From positions 171,889-235,888 of the forward strand of contig DDSV01000052.1 of NCBI GenBank assembly GCA_002344215.1: a stretch of 64,000 nucleotides of DNA. Reading direction: 5' to 3'. The position numbers were made by a program, and so were the translations under genes. The notes beneath the pieces were generated by a model. It saw nothing but the letters and a program-made list of their open reading frames with translations. It was not told the DNA's origin and searched no databases. The stretch is from Akkermansiaceae bacterium UBA2381 (GTDB lineage Bacteria; Verrucomicrobiota; Verrucomicrobiia; Verrucomicrobiales; DEV007). Of the stretch, positions 9,051 through 17,160 are shown piece after piece; positions within the stretch are counted from its first letter, which is position 1; every line of letters begins with the position of its first letter.

Positions 9051-10319
9051 TCAACCGGACTGGTTGTTCATCTCGGTGATGATGGAGATCATCGGCATGA
9101 AGAGCGCAATGACGATCGTTCCGACAATCACCGCCAGAAAGACGATCATGATTGGCTCGATCATCGAGGTCATTGCATCCACGGCGTTGTCGACTTCGTC
9201 ATCGTAGACGTCCGCGATCTTCAACAGCATGTCGGGGAGCTGTCCGGTTTCCTCACCCACGTCGACCATACTGATCACCATGGGAGGGAAGATTTTGCTC
9301 GCTTCGAGCGGAGCAACCACCGACTCACCTTCGCGAACCGCCTCATGGACCTTCTCAATCGAGTTGGAAAGGATCACGTTACCAGCAGTGTCGCGGGTAA
9401 TATTAAGCGCCTGAAGGATGGGAACGCCGCTCGTCACGAGAGTTCCCAGCGTTCTCGTGAAACGGGAGATACCGCTCTTCAACTGAACCGGACCGAAGAC
9501 CGGGAGAAAAAGCTTCGCCTTGTCGATGGTCTGGCGTCCGACCTTGGTCATACTGAACACTTTCCAGCCGGCGTAACCGACCGCACACAGAATGATGACG
9601 ATGAGCCATTGATCCTGAACCCATCGACTGATCCCGATGACCACCTGGGTGATCTTCGGAAGCGGCTTGTCACCGAGCATCTCGGCGAAAATCTTTTCGA
9701 AGCGGGGAACGATGACCGCCATGAGGAAGACCAGAATGGCGACCGCGATGACGATAACGATGATGGGATAAACCATCGCCGCGACGATGCGGTTTTTCAG
9801 CTTCTGGGCCTTTTCCTGATACTCCGCGAGACGGACAAGGACGAGTTCAAGCACACCACCGAGCTCGCCGGCTTTCACCATGTTCACATACAATTTATCA
9901 AAAATCTTCGGATGCTGGCCAAGGCTTTCCGAGAAAGTCGAGCCTCCCGCCACCGAGTCGGCAAGATGGTTGATCGTCGCCGCCATCGCCTTGTTTTTCT
10001 CCTGCTTTCCGAGCACGGAAAGACCGCGCAAGAGCGGCAGACCCGCATCGACCAGAGTGGCCAACTGCCGGGTGAAGATCATCAGAACCTTCCCGTTAAC
10101 CCGGCCGCCCGCAGCACCCGCCTTGCGGTCCTTCTGTCCCTTTTTAGCGCGGCGTTTTGCGTTGCTTGAGACACCTCCCTTACCGGCCGGAACGACCTGA
10201 GTCGGGTAAAGCCCGCTCTTGCGGAGTTGGATGATTGCATCCGCCTCGTCGTTTGCCTTGATCGAACCCGTCGTTTCCGCTCCTTTTGCGTCCAGGGCAA
10301 TGTATTCGAAATTTGCCAT
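9051..10319 (-). CDS. Type IV pilus/type II secretion inner-membrane platform protein (PilC/GspF family)
   Basis: A 422-residue inner-membrane protein with the two-repeat GspF architecture. An N-terminal soluble region begins MANFEYIALDAKGAETTGSI. The first T2SSF repeat (about residues 90-215) contains FTRQLATLVDAGLPLLRGL and ends in a hydrophobic segment rich in Val and Ile. The second repeat (about 290-410) contains FTRTLGTLVTSGVPILQAL and DVGEETGQLPDML and ends in the last transmembrane helix. It couples the assembly ATPase to pseudopilin insertion. Residues 55-80 are unusually lysine-rich (KRRAKKGQKDRKAG). It lies between gspE1 and the pseudopilin gene, in the order expected for one operon. 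Confidence 0.93.
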   Translation of the reverse strand: MANFEYIALDAKGAETTGSIKANDEADAIIQLRKSGLYPTQVVPAGKGGVSSNAKRRAKKGQKDRKAGAAGGRVNGKVLMIFTRQLATLVDAGLPLLRGLSVLGKQEKNKAMAATINHLADSVAGGSTFSESLGQHPKIFDKLYVNMVKAGELGGVLELVLVRLAEYQEKAQKLKNRIVAAMVYPIIVIVIAVAILVFLMAVIVPRFEKIFAEMLGDKPLPKITQVVIGISRWVQDQWLIVIILCAVGYAGWKVFSMTKVGRQTIDKAKLFLPVFGPVQLKSGISRFTRTLGTLVTSGVPILQALNITRDTAGNVILSNSIEKVHEAVREGESVVAPLEASKIFPPMVISMVDVGEETGQLPDMLLKIADVYDDEVDNAVDAMTSMIEPIMIVFLAVIVGTIVIALFMPMISIITEMNNQSG

Positions 10320-10411
10320 ACTATTTACTTATCGTGTTTTCGCCGTCGAATGTTCCAAGATTAACTTTACCCTGACAAACCTGTCGATGGAAAAAGTGTG
10401 AGAGTTTTGCT

Positions 10412-12106
10412 TTAAGTGTACTTCAGCACCTCTTCGATGGTGGTGATCCCTTCAAAAATATTTCTCAGTCCGTCCTCACGGAGTGTTCTCATGCCGAGTT
10501 CCTGGGCCTTCTGCTTCAGAACCACCGTGGCGGCCCGTTGCGCGATGAGATCGCGGATCGGATTGGACATATCGAGAAGCTCAAAAAGGCCCTGCCGTCC
10601 CCGGTAACCGGTATCATTGCAGGCGTTACAACCCTGACCGGTGAAGAATTCCTTCCCGCCAATATCGGAGGCGGTAAGTCCAAGTTGCTTCAGCACGGCC
10701 GCAGACGGCTTGTAAGCCACCCGGCAGTCGGGACAAATCCGGCGCAAAAGCCGCTGACCGAGAACTCCCTCGAGAGTGGCGGCCACCAGGAATGGCTCGC
10801 AACCCATATCGATGAGTCGGGTCACCGCACCGGGTGCGTCGTTGGTGTGCAGAGTGGAAAGTACAAGGTGCCCCGTCAGGGAGGCTTGAATCGCAATCTG
10901 CGCGGTCTCAAGGTCGCGCATCTCGCCGACCAGAATGCGGTCGGGGTCCTGACGCAGGAAAGCCCGCAGCACCCTGCCGAAATTGAGCCCGATCGATTCG
11001 TTGATCGGCACCTGCATGATGCCGTCCATGTCGTATTCGACCGGATCCTCCGCCGTGAGGAGCTTCGCGTCCTCGGTATTGATCTTCCGGAGGCAGGCGT
11101 AAAGGGTGGTGGTCTTTCCGGCACCGGTCGGCCCGGTGCAGATGAAAATGCCATTGGGCTTTTCGATGGTGTCGACGATGTACTCGTAAGTCTCCGCCGG
11201 AAGATTTAACATCTCCAGGTTGAGATTGACGTTCGAACGGTCAAGCACCCGGAGCACAACACTCTCCCCGAAGATCGTGGGCAGCGTCGAAACCCGCATG
11301 TCGATCGGCTGACCGTTGATCTCCTTGGTGATACGACCATCCTGGGGGAGACGGGTTTCCGCGATGTTGAGGGACGACATCACCTTGATCCGCGAAATGA
11401 TCGCCTGCTTCAGGTGTTGTGGCGGCGGCGCCATTTCGTAAAGCGCCCCGTCGACACGATAGCGGATCTTAAAGTCATCCTCGAATGGCTCGAAGTGAAC
11501 ATCCGAAGCCTTTTCCTTGATCGCCTGATAAAGGACGAGGTCAACATACCGGATAATCGGGGCGGAGTTGGATTCCTCCTCCAGATCCTCGTTCGCCAGC
11601 GCGGCCACCTCGGCCCGGATTGAAGCGAGGGCATCGCTCTCGCCGGCAGGCCCCTTGTTTTCACCGGCACCCGTGCTGCCGCCATAGTAAAACTTCTCAA
11701 TCAGGGCCGCGATCTGCTCCGGCGGAGCCACGGCGGGAATAATCTGCTGATTGAGCGAGAATCCCAATTCTTCGAGATTCTGGGGATCGAGCGGATTGGC
11801 AATCGCGACCTGCAATCCGTGATCCAGAAACTGGATGGGAAAACACTGGTAGAGTTTTGCGGTTCCCCCGGGCACGGCCCGAAGCACCTGCTGAGCCGGT
11901 TCAAAATCGGTCAGATCATAGAATTCCCCGCCAATATCCTGAGCGACGAGTTGGAACAACTGGTCCCTCTGGAGGATACCCATTTCCTCCACCGCGTAGG
12001 TGATATCATGTTCGCTGCCATAGGCGGCAGCGATGGTTTCATCCCGTTGGGATTCATCCACCAGGCCCCTTGAAATCAGAAGATCGATTACACTTTCAAC
12101 CGTCAT
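10412..12106 (-). CDS. GspE/PilB-family assembly ATPase (copy 1)
   Basis: A 564-residue hexameric ATPase that powers pseudopilus or type IV pilus assembly. The N-terminal MshEN-like region (about 1-150) is followed by the ATPase core: Walker A GPTGAGKTTTLYA, Asp box with LTAEDPVEYDMDGIMQV, Walker B region RILVGEMRDLETAQIAI, and HLVLSTLHTNDAPGAVTRL. A zinc-binding tetracysteine (CPDC...CNAC) precedes TGYRGRQGLFELL. A GTG at 12112 starts two codons earlier; ATG at 12106 is preferred. It lies 41 bases downstream of a second ATPase of the same family. Confidence 0.93.
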   Translation of the reverse strand: MTVESVIDLLISRGLVDESQRDETIAAAYGSEHDITYAVEEMGILQRDQLFQLVAQDIGGEFYDLTDFEPAQQVLRAVPGGTAKLYQCFPIQFLDHGLQVAIANPLDPQNLEELGFSLNQQIIPAVAPPEQIAALIEKFYYGGSTGAGENKGPAGESDALASIRAEVAALANEDLEEESNSAPIIRYVDLVLYQAIKEKASDVHFEPFEDDFKIRYRVDGALYEMAPPPQHLKQAIISRIKVMSSLNIAETRLPQDGRITKEINGQPIDMRVSTLPTIFGESVVLRVLDRSNVNLNLEMLNLPAETYEYIVDTIEKPNGIFICTGPTGAGKTTTLYACLRKINTEDAKLLTAEDPVEYDMDGIMQVPINESIGLNFGRVLRAFLRQDPDRILVGEMRDLETAQIAIQASLTGHLVLSTLHTNDAPGAVTRLIDMGCEPFLVAATLEGVLGQRLLRRICPDCRVAYKPSAAVLKQLGLTASDIGGKEFFTGQGCNACNDTGYRGRQGLFELLDMSNPIRDLIAQRAATVVLKQKAQELGMRTLREDGLRNIFEGITTIEEVLKYT

Positions 12107-12147
12107 ATACACTCAAAAATTGTTGAAGTTTCCCCTTGGTCCCCGCC

Positions 12148-13827
12148 TTATTCCGCGTCGGACATGGTCACGCGAATGACCTCGGAGGCAGTGGTGGTAC
12201 CGGCGAGCACTTTACGAACTCCATCCTCCCGGAGGGTCCGCATGCCAAGTTCGCGAGCCCTTTTACGCAAACCGCTGGTGGACTCGTCGCCATTGATGAG
12301 AAGGCGCACCTCCTCAACAATGTTGAAAATCTCAAAACACCCGATACGGCCTTTGTAGCCCGTCATCCGGCAGGTCCGGCAACCCGCACCCTGTTTGATC
12401 TGGGCCTTGGACAACTGCTCTTCAGTGAGTCGCAGGGCGCGGGTATCTTTCAGGGAGATTTCACCCGGTTGCGCACAGTCCCGGCAAATATGCCTGACAA
12501 GCCGCTGCGCCATGATCGAACGGACCGCGCTCGCGATGAGGAACTTCTTCACCCCGATATCCGCAAGACGTGCTACCGCCGAGGGAGCATCGTTGGTGTG
12601 CAGGGTACTGAACACAAGGTGACCGGTAAGACTCGCATTGATCGCGATTGAGGCGGTCTCAAGATCCCGGATCTCCCCGATCATGATAATGTTAGGCGCC
12701 TGTCGCAGAATCGCCCGAAGAGCGGCTGCGAAGGACATTCCGATCGCCTCCTTCACCTGCACCTGATTGATCCCCGAGAGCAAATACTCCACCGGATCCT
12801 CAACCGTGATGATTTTCCGGTCCGGTTTGTTGATCGAGTTAAGACAGGCGTAGAGGGTGGTCGTTTTCCCCGATCCGGTTGGGCCGGTCACAAGAATGAT
12901 GCCGTCGGGAAGACGAATCAGCTCCTCGAAGATCGCCTGATCATCACTGAAAAACCCGAGCTGCGGAAGCCCGATCGTCAGCGAGCCCTTGTCGAGAATA
13001 CGCATGACGACACTTTCCCCGCAACTGGTGGGAATCGTGGACACCCGGAGATCGAGATCACCACTGCCGAATTTCGCCTGAATCCGGCCATCCTGAGGCA
13101 GCCGCTTCTCCGAGATCGCCATGGTGCCGGTCATGATCTTGATCCGGCTGACAATGGAGGGAAGAAGCTGAAGCGGGTGACTCTGCACCTTGTGAAGGGC
13201 TCCATCGATGCGGTAGCGCACCCGCATCTCCTTCTCGGTCGGTTCGATATGGATATCCGAGGCGCGGTTTTGATAGGCCTCCTGGAGGATCTGGTAGACC
13301 ATCTTGATAATGGGAGCGTCCCCGCCGTCCCCACTGCCCTCTCCCGTCACCGAGATCGCCTCCGCATCAAGCTTGGCGATCTGCGACGCGTCGAGCTGGG
13401 AGCTGTAAAAATCAAGGAGGCGCTGTTTGATGGCACTGTCCGAGGCCACCACAAACTCCGGTTCGACTGAAAGCACGTGCCTGACCGAGTCCAGCGCATC
13501 AAAATCAAGCGGATCAGTTACCGCGACGACCAGAGTCCCGCCGCCCTCGGCAACAGGCACAATGCGGAAGCGCACGGCAACGTCCGCCGGGATGCGCGAG
13601 GCCACCGCCGGATTCACATCAAGCCGCTTCAAATCCACATAGTCCATCCCCGCGTTGGCGGCAAGGGTCTGAGCAATACTCTCGTCGGAAAGGAGATTCA
13701 GCGAGATCAGCGCCTCGATGATCGATTCCTGAGATTTTTTCTTGTGGTTGACGTCTTCCAGGGCCGCTTTGGTGACCAGTTGGGCTTCCTGCAATAGTTC
13801 AAGGAGATAGGATTCGTTCGTGTACAA
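12148..13827 (-). CDS. GspE/PilB-family assembly ATPase (copy 2)
   Basis: A 559-residue paralogue of the following gene with the same parts: an MshEN-like N terminus (about 1-130), Walker A GPTGSGKTTTLYA, ITVEDPVEYLLSGINQV, Walker B region IIMIGEIRDLETASIAI, HLVFSTLHTNDAPSAVARL, and the zinc motif CRDC...CRTC before MTGYKGRIGCFEIF. The frame begins with TTG at 13827 (VYT-like N terminus read as MYTNESYLLELL) just after an in-frame stop, and no ATG occurs before residue 60, so a TTG start is likely. Both copies keep all ATPase motifs, and neither resembles a PilT retraction ATPase. Confidence 0.92.
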   Translation of the reverse strand: MYTNESYLLELLQEAQLVTKAALEDVNHKKKSQESIIEALISLNLLSDESIAQTLAANAGMDYVDLKRLDVNPAVASRIPADVAVRFRIVPVAEGGGTLVVAVTDPLDFDALDSVRHVLSVEPEFVVASDSAIKQRLLDFYSSQLDASQIAKLDAEAISVTGEGSGDGGDAPIIKMVYQILQEAYQNRASDIHIEPTEKEMRVRYRIDGALHKVQSHPLQLLPSIVSRIKIMTGTMAISEKRLPQDGRIQAKFGSGDLDLRVSTIPTSCGESVVMRILDKGSLTIGLPQLGFFSDDQAIFEELIRLPDGIILVTGPTGSGKTTTLYACLNSINKPDRKIITVEDPVEYLLSGINQVQVKEAIGMSFAAALRAILRQAPNIIMIGEIRDLETASIAINASLTGHLVFSTLHTNDAPSAVARLADIGVKKFLIASAVRSIMAQRLVRHICRDCAQPGEISLKDTRALRLTEEQLSKAQIKQGAGCRTCRMTGYKGRIGCFEIFNIVEEVRLLINGDESTSGLRKRARELGMRTLREDGVRKVLAGTTTASEVIRVTMSDAE

Positions 13828-13979
13828 AACTGTAAGGGGAGTTTACAGGTGATTTAACCTCAGACACTCCGGGCCGGAAAGCCCGAAATGACGCCGACTG
13901 CCGACGTTGTCGATCAACGTCCGGGGCGGTGAGCCTAGAGGAATCGGAGTCGGACGGGAAGAAAAAAAGACGAAAACCT

Positions 13980-14960
13980 TCAATTTTCACTCTCCGGAAC
14001 GAGGAAAGTGTAACGCCCTCCGGAGACGACAACCCCGGGCGGAAGACGGACGTTCTCGAAGTAGTCGTACCCTTCCTTCAAATTTATCCAGAAATCGAGC
14101 CACCGCGGACGCTTGTTGACCACCTGATCCATTCGTGAATCCGTCATGCGGAAGGGAAAAATGTTAAAGGAAATCTTTGCCTGGCCCTCCTCAAGCCCCG
14201 CTTCAACAAGGGCGTAGAGGTCTTCCATCGCTTCGCGGGAGAGCGCGAAGGCCCCGGCCGCGTGAAGTCCGCCGTGTATCATCAGATCACTGCCGGTGTA
14301 GCCATGATAGACATCGTACTCATTCGGATACCCCAGGTCGATTCCGAGGTGGTGTTTGGTTTCCGGTCGCAGGCTGCGAATCGTTCCGGAATAGAATCCT
14401 TCCGGGGCCTGACTATCCCCTTCCCGTGATTTTGGACCGGGAACCCCGGCACTTTCCGCAATGCGGTAAACCTTGAAGAGCTTGAATTCCGTTTCGCCCT
14501 CCCCTTTCATCCATACCTCCAGCTCAGCCTCCTCCTTGAAAAGACGAAGGAAAACCGGATCTCCCGCCTGCAATTTCTGACGTTCCAGTTCCGGCTTCAA
14601 CCGGGCACGAGCCTGCCCGGAGATCGCCTGAGAGCGGGGCGTAAATGAGGGCGGTGACGGATCCAAAAACGGAATCTTTTTTCCCGAAGGATGGGTGAAA
14701 CCCTGCATCATTCGGCGGGCCTGGGACGCAAGAGGGTAAGGCTCCCGCTGCAATTCACCGGTCTCCGCCTGCGACACCGCATTGGCATCACTTTCCTCCT
14801 TGAGCTTTCCTTTCAGCTTCGCGGGAAAATCGGATAGCGCCGTATAAAAACGATCCGCCTGATCCGCATCTTCCTGTGAATTCAGCCAGTCCTGCACCAG
14901 CCAGGGCGAGCCGATGCCAATACCAACAAGGAGGATGGAAAGAGAGATCCGGACAAACAT
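13980..14960 (-). CDS. L,D-transpeptidase-fold (YkuD/YafK-like) protein lacking the catalytic cysteine
   Basis: A 326-residue membrane-anchored protein: hydrophobic segment FVRISLSILLVGIGIGSPWL at residues 2-21, a low-complexity linker, then a YafK/DpaA-like YkuD domain at about 150-310. Recognisable parts are VFLRLFKEEAELEVWMK, PGPKSREGDSQAPEGFY, HLGIDLGYPNEYD and GSDLMIHGG. In active relatives the last motif continues to a Ser/Gly-Cys-Tyr/Phe-Ala segment. Here it reads HGGLHAAGAFA, with Ala237 (codon at 14250-14252) in place of the nucleophile, and the whole protein has no cysteine. The fold is retained, but no transpeptidase or amidase activity is expected. It may bind peptidoglycan next to the pilus genes. 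The frame opens at 15092, inside divergent mtnP, so ATG at 14960 is preferred. Confidence 0.8.
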   Translation of the reverse strand: MFVRISLSILLVGIGIGSPWLVQDWLNSQEDADQADRFYTALSDFPAKLKGKLKEESDANAVSQAETGELQREPYPLASQARRMMQGFTHPSGKKIPFLDPSPPSFTPRSQAISGQARARLKPELERQKLQAGDPVFLRLFKEEAELEVWMKGEGETEFKLFKVYRIAESAGVPGPKSREGDSQAPEGFYSGTIRSLRPETKHHLGIDLGYPNEYDVYHGYTGSDLMIHGGLHAAGAFALSREAMEDLYALVEAGLEEGQAKISFNIFPFRMTDSRMDQVVNKRPRWLDFWINLKEGYDYFENVRLPPGVVVSGGRYTFLVPESEN

Positions 14961-15079
14961 TTTAAAAATTTTAGCCTTTTTGTATAAATAATCAAGCTTT
15001 CTTAACAATCTCACTGGTTTCAAATCTCTTTCGAAATGGCGCTTGGATTCAGTAAATTCCCTTCTAGCTTGCCGGGCGT

Positions 15080-15964
15080 ATGACTGACTCAATTCAATCT
15101 ATTCCCGCCATTGGAGTCATTGGTGGCTCCGGACTTTACGAGATTGAGGGGCTAACCGACGTAAAGGAGATCAAGGTGGACACCCCTTTCGGCCCCCCTT
15201 CCGACACCATCGTGCAGGGAATCATGTCGGGGCGCCGGGTCTGCTTCCTTCCTCGTCACGGCCGGGGGCACCGCATCCTTCCCACCGAACTGAATCACCG
15301 GGCCAATATCTGGGCCCTGCGATCACTCGATGTCCGCTGGATCATCGCGGTAACCGCGGTCGGCTCTCTCAAAGAAGAATACCACCCCAGGGACATCGTC
15401 CTGCCCGATCAGTTTTTCGACCGGACGAGCCAGAGAGCCCACCACACCTTCTTCGGCGAAGGCATCGTGGCCCACGTCGGCTTCAGTGATCCCATCGCCT
15501 CCGGACTGCGCCAGCTTCTTTTCGAAGCTGCCACCCGACTGGGGAAAACGGTCCACAACGGTGGCACCTATGTGAATATGGACGGCCCCGCCTTTTCAAC
15601 CCGGGCCGAATCAGAGACCAATCGCAAACTGGGATTTGACCTCATCGGGATGACCAATCTTCCCGAGGCGAAACTCGCCCGCGAGGCGGAAATCGCCCTC
15701 GCCACCCTCGCCATGATCACCGACTACGACTGCTGGAAGGTCGAGGAGGAAGCGGTTAGTGCCCATGCCGTGATTGAGCATGTCCAGGCCAATGCCAACA
15801 CCGCGAAGGCCATCCTTCAGGCCATGATTCCCACGATCCCAACGGTGGCCGACTGGCCCGAACACAGCGCACTCGATGCTGCGATCTTTACGGATGAACG
15901 CTTCTGGCCCGAGGAAACAAAGAAGAAGCTGTTCCCGATTTTGGAAAGATTTATAAATTGTTAA
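15080..15964 (+). CDS. mtnP: S-methyl-5'-thioadenosine phosphorylase
   Basis: A 294-residue member of the trimeric purine nucleoside phosphorylase family (PNP/MTAP). It cleaves methylthioadenosine to adenine and 5-methylthioribose-1-phosphate in the methionine salvage pathway. Signatures are IGVIGGSGLYEIEGL, TPFGPPSD, FLPRHGRGHRILPTELNHRANIWALRSL (phosphate and nucleoside contacts), TYVNMDGPAFSTRAES and IGMTNLPEAKLAREAEI followed by MITDYDCW. Length and motifs match MTAP rather than 6-oxopurine PNPs. It is divergent from the transpeptidase-like gene, with an AT-rich promoter region of about 120 bases between them. No other methionine salvage genes are nearby. Confidence 0.93.
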   Translation: MTDSIQSIPAIGVIGGSGLYEIEGLTDVKEIKVDTPFGPPSDTIVQGIMSGRRVCFLPRHGRGHRILPTELNHRANIWALRSLDVRWIIAVTAVGSLKEEYHPRDIVLPDQFFDRTSQRAHHTFFGEGIVAHVGFSDPIASGLRQLLFEAATRLGKTVHNGGTYVNMDGPAFSTRAESETNRKLGFDLIGMTNLPEAKLAREAEIALATLAMITDYDCWKVEEEAVSAHAVIEHVQANANTAKAILQAMIPTIPTVADWPEHSALDAAIFTDERFWPEETKKKLFPILERFINC

Positions 15965-15970
15965 CTAGTT

Positions 15971-15998
15971 TTGCATTTCTGCGTTGCAAGATTATAAA
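15971..15998 (+). promoter_or_regulatory. Possible sigma-70-type promoter before the deacetylase gene
   Basis: The 84 bases between mtnP and the deacetylase gene are AT-rich. A TATAAA hexamer at 15993-15998 lies 16 bases after TTGCAT at 15971-15976. The -10 match is good and the -35 match is poor. This is a suggestion from pattern only. Confidence 0.3.
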
Positions 15999-16048
15999 TT
16001 AATATTAAGTTTGAGAAACATTGATTTACCAACCACTTCCACACGCTC

Positions 16049-16822
16049 TTGAACTCCATCCCACTTACCCGTCGCGCCGCTCTTCTCATGCTGGGTGCCG
16101 CAGCAGTCACCCCTTCGTGCACGACGACCGGGAAAAAAGATAAGGGCGCGAACGTGGCCGCCCCCACCGGGCCATCGGCGGCACCCGGACCACTTCCCAG
16201 TTCGACAGGAACCCAGAATTCTTATAACCGGGTAGCGACCAGCATGCCCTTTATCGCTCTGACCTTTGATGACGGTCCCCACCCCACGAACACCCCACGC
16301 CTGCTGGATCTGCTCAGGCAGCGGAACGTGAAGGCCACCTTCTACGTTATTGCGACGAATGTGAAACGCTATCCCGAAATCATGCGCCGCATTATCGCCG
16401 AAGGACACGAGGTCGGGAATCACACCGTCACCCACGGAAATCTCGCCAAAATGCCCGACGAGAGAGTGCGTCAGGAGCTGCGCGGCTGTCACGAGGCCAT
16501 CATCGCTGCGACCGGGGTCGCACCGAAAACGATGCGCCCCCCGTACGGTGCCATTACCTCGGCGCAAAAAGCGTGGGTACGGCGTGAGTTCGGATACCCC
16601 TCTATTCTCTGGTCGGTCGATCCGGAAGACTGGAAAAAGCCCGGTTCCTCCGTGGTCAGTTCACGGCTGGTCTCCGGAGCCACTCCCGGGGGGATCCTCC
16701 TGGTTCACGACATTCACGCCCCGACAATCGATGCCATGCCATCCACTCTCGACCAACTTCTGGGCAAAGGATTCCAGTTCGTGACCGTGACCCAGCTCAT
16801 TGCGATGGATGGCAAAGGGTGA
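16049..16822 (+). CDS. Polysaccharide deacetylase (NodB homology, CE4), exported
   Basis: A 257-residue carbohydrate esterase family 4 enzyme that removes N- or O-acetyl groups from peptidoglycan or another polysaccharide. The N terminus (TRRAALLMLGAAAVTPSC) has a twin-arginine-like hydrophobic signal and a possible lipobox cysteine at about residue 25, then a Pro/Thr/Ser-rich linker. The NodB motifs are complete: TFDDGPHP (motif 1, catalytic Asp and metal Asp), HTVTHGNL (motif 2, metal His pair), RPPYG (motif 3), WSVDPEDWKKPG (motif 4) and ILLVHDIH (motif 5). The frame starts with TTG at 16049; the first ATG (16088) would cut into the signal sequence, so the TTG start is preferred. Confidence 0.9.
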   Translation: MNSIPLTRRAALLMLGAAAVTPSCTTTGKKDKGANVAAPTGPSAAPGPLPSSTGTQNSYNRVATSMPFIALTFDDGPHPTNTPRLLDLLRQRNVKATFYVIATNVKRYPEIMRRIIAEGHEVGNHTVTHGNLAKMPDERVRQELRGCHEAIIAATGVAPKTMRPPYGAITSAQKAWVRREFGYPSILWSVDPEDWKKPGSSVVSSRLVSGATPGGILLVHDIHAPTIDAMPSTLDQLLGKGFQFVTVTQLIAMDGKG

Positions 16823-16938
16823 TGGGGTGAAGAGGAGCAGCAGACTCCTCTTTCTTTCGTCAATCCAGTTCTCAGCCAGGGATATCGCCTGTGCCCTCTT
16901 TCAAGCCGGGCTTGGCCGTGATCCTTGCCAGGTAAAAC

Positions 16939-17109
16939 GGCTGAAGCCGTCACTCCAGCATTTCGGCCCCACTGATGAGCGATCACTCTGACAGGTTCAC
17001 CCTTGCTCCTCCGCTGGCCGAATCCAAATGGTTGGAGTGAGGGCTTCAGCCCTTTGCGCGCGGACAACCGCCGGGCATTCACCCGGCAGGAGGCTGAAGC
17101 CCTCACTCC
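16939..17109. repeat. Three-copy 18-base repeat with a perfect inverted pair
   Basis: The 338-base gap between the deacetylase gene and ftsH (16823-17160) has no gene. It carries the 18-mer GGAGTGAGGGCTTCAGCC at 17034-17051 and its exact reverse complement at 17092-17109, which can form a long stem. A third copy in the second orientation, with one mismatch, is at 16939-16956. This looks like an interspersed palindromic (REP-type) element. Copies elsewhere in the genome would confirm it. Confidence 0.65.
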
Positions 17110-17123
17110 GCTGTATCGACCCT

Positions 17124-17152
17124 ACCCTGTTAAGCGATCTACCTAACAGGGT
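17124..17152. terminator. Hairpin downstream of ftsH
   Basis: ACCCTGTTA (17124-17132) and TAACAGGGT (17144-17152) form a perfect 9-bp stem with an 11-base loop, starting 9 bases after the ftsH stop on the minus strand. There is no clear T tract on either side, so it may be a transcript-end stabiliser rather than an intrinsic terminator. Confidence 0.4.
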
Positions 17153-17160
17153 CAAACTTA

